Origin: Raskinella chloraquaticus (SeqCode)
GTDB taxonomy: Bacteria > Pseudomonadota > Alphaproteobacteria > Rhizobiales > UBA4765
Assembly: GCA_002365175.1 (NCBI GenBank)
Contig: DEZK01000002.1
Location: 1 to 64,000, forward strand
DNA length: 64,000 bases
Direction: 5' to 3'
Shown: positions 63,162-64,000 of the stretch, in pieces
Layout of the letters: the number at the start of each line of letters is the position of its first letter
How positions within the stretch are numbered: position 1 is the first letter of the stretch
Program-made: the position numbers and the translations under genes
The notes under the pieces: model-generated
The model's database searches: none
Seen by the model: only the letters and a program-made list of their open reading frames with translations
Told to the model about the DNA's origin: nothing

Positions 63162-64000
63162 TTGCGCTTCGTTTCCGCCGACGAGATCGATACCCTCCTG
63201 CAGTTCGAACCACTGATTGCAGCGCTCGACGACGCGTTCCGCGCCGAGATCACGGTGCCGGTGCGCGCGCATCACGCGATGGTTCGTCCTGGCGCGAGTG
63301 AGGCAACGTTACTGTTGATGCCGGCGTGGACGGCTGCCTCCGGCGGCTTTCTCGGCACGAAGATCGTTTCGGTCTTCCCCGACAATGCGCGTCAGAACAA
63401 GCCAACGATCGTCGGTGTCTATATCCTCTTTGATGGCGACAGCGGCGAGCCGCTGGCGGTGATGGACGGGCCACGCCTGACACTGTGGCGCACCGCAGCT
63501 GCCTCGGCGCTGGCATCGCGCTACCTGTCGCGAGCCGATGCGCACTGCCTCACCATGGTGGGTGCCGGCGCGCTCGCACCCTTTCTCATTCGCGCCCATG
63601 CAAGTGTCCGCCCGATCACCGAGGTGCGTGTGTGGAACCGCTCGCCGAAGGCCGCGGAAGCGCTCGTGGCGGCGATGCGCGGTGAGGGCGTGGCGATACG
63701 CCACAGCGATGATATCGAGGCAGCGACACGCTCAGCCGACATCATTTCATGCTCGACCATGTCGGCAACCCCGCTGGTCAAAGGGGCATGGCTGAAGGAT
63801 GGCAGCCATCTTGATCTCGTGGGCGCCTACCGTCCCAGCATGCGCGAAAGCGATGATGACGCGGTGAAGCGCGCTCATCTTTACTGCGATACGCGGGCGG
63901 GCGCGATGAAAGAGGGCGGCGACCTTGCCGATCCGCTGGCCCGCGGGATCATCATGGCTGGGGATATTCGCGGCGATCTCGCGGAGTTGACACGCGGGCA
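63162..64000 (+). CDS. Ornithine cyclodeaminase/mu-crystallin family protein (3' end cut by window)
   Basis: The frame from TTG 63162 stays open to the window end (about 279 codons seen). It reads LRFVSADEIDTLLQFEPLIAAL, GGFLGTKIVSVFPDN, LTLWRTAAASALASRYLS, TMVGAGALAPFLIRAHA (the NAD-binding loop) and LVGAYRPSMRESDDDAV, the OCD/mu-crystallin pattern. Members include ornithine and alanine dehydrogenases and ketimine reductases. TTG is the likely start; no ATG or GTG fits. About 30-40 residues should be missing beyond the right edge. It lies 8 bases after the LapA-domain gene. Confidence 0.88.
   Translation, partial: MRFVSADEIDTLLQFEPLIAALDDAFRAEITVPVRAHHAMVRPGASEATLLLMPAWTAASGGFLGTKIVSVFPDNARQNKPTIVGVYILFDGDSGEPLAVMDGPRLTLWRTAAASALASRYLSRADAHCLTMVGAGALAPFLIRAHASVRPITEVRVWNRSPKAAEALVAAMRGEGVAIRHSDDIEAATRSADIISCSTMSATPLVKGAWLKDGSHLDLVGAYRPSMRESDDDAVKRAHLYCDTRAGAMKEGGDLADPLARGIIMAGDIRGDLAELTRG

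Overview
The window looks like chromosomal DNA of an alphaproteobacterium of the Hyphomicrobiales (Rhizobiales) type. The evidence is the run chvI-chvG-hprK-EIIA(Man)-HPr-ahcY, a DivL-type kinase with tyrosine at the phospho-acceptor position, a TsaE/sugar-kinase fusion, alphaproteobacterial AddAB, the cysG-DUF2849-sulfite reductase-DUF934 set, and high-GC coding bias. I could not assign a family or genus. No prophage, insertion sequence, transposase or CRISPR array was seen. The only mobile-type module is a HigBA toxin-antitoxin pair.

Layout. 1-5.1 kb: the end of a tRNA-Arg, a HugZ-like protein, the ChvI/ChvG two-component system and a regulatory PTS branch (HPr kinase, EIIA, HPr) without EI. 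5.2-6.6 kb: ahcY with its own promoter and terminator. 6.9-18.2 kb: a tightly coupled run of DivL, TsaE-AmgK fusion, MurU, AddB and AddA, followed by trxA. This links cell-cycle signalling, t6A tRNA modification, peptidoglycan sugar recycling and break repair. 18.6-28.7 kb, mostly minus strand: a universal stress protein, an STT3-like GT-C membrane protein, MepA, a SOUL protein, a bacterial ionotropic glutamate-receptor-like channel, AzoR, a hydrolase, LepA and a YiiX-like papain-fold protein.

28.9-34.3 kb: an amine oxidase, a divergent MBL protein next to homogentisate dioxygenase, and MurJ. 34.4-38.9 kb: a small orphan gene and an assimilatory sulfite reduction cluster that lacks cysH. 39.0-42.2 kb: the 5-oxoprolinase pxpBCA operon and a VOC protein. 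42.3-47.1 kb: an OtnK-like kinase converging on a YeiH-Ldh-GabD operon. 47.1-53.8 kb: two small genes, a TRIC-type channel, malic enzyme, a CAP lipoprotein, a GST, a class II aldolase and infC, which starts at ATT. 54.1-60.4 kb: HigBA, then heptose/LPS genes hldE, hldD, waaF and two more glycosyltransferases. 60.5-64 kb: a hydrolase, SppA, IHF-beta, a LapA-domain protein and an ornithine-cyclodeaminase family gene cut by the window end.

Most genes are housekeeping or conserved. The most unusual items are the receptor-channel at 23.1-24.2 kb, whose pore resembles animal glutamate receptors more than the potassium-type GluR0 filter; the STT3-like protein at 19.6-21.4 kb; the MBL protein with a broken metal motif; and the YeiH-Ldh-GabD/OtnK locus, which could be an uncharacterised catabolic unit. 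All functions are read from sequence motifs and family knowledge; no database search was run.
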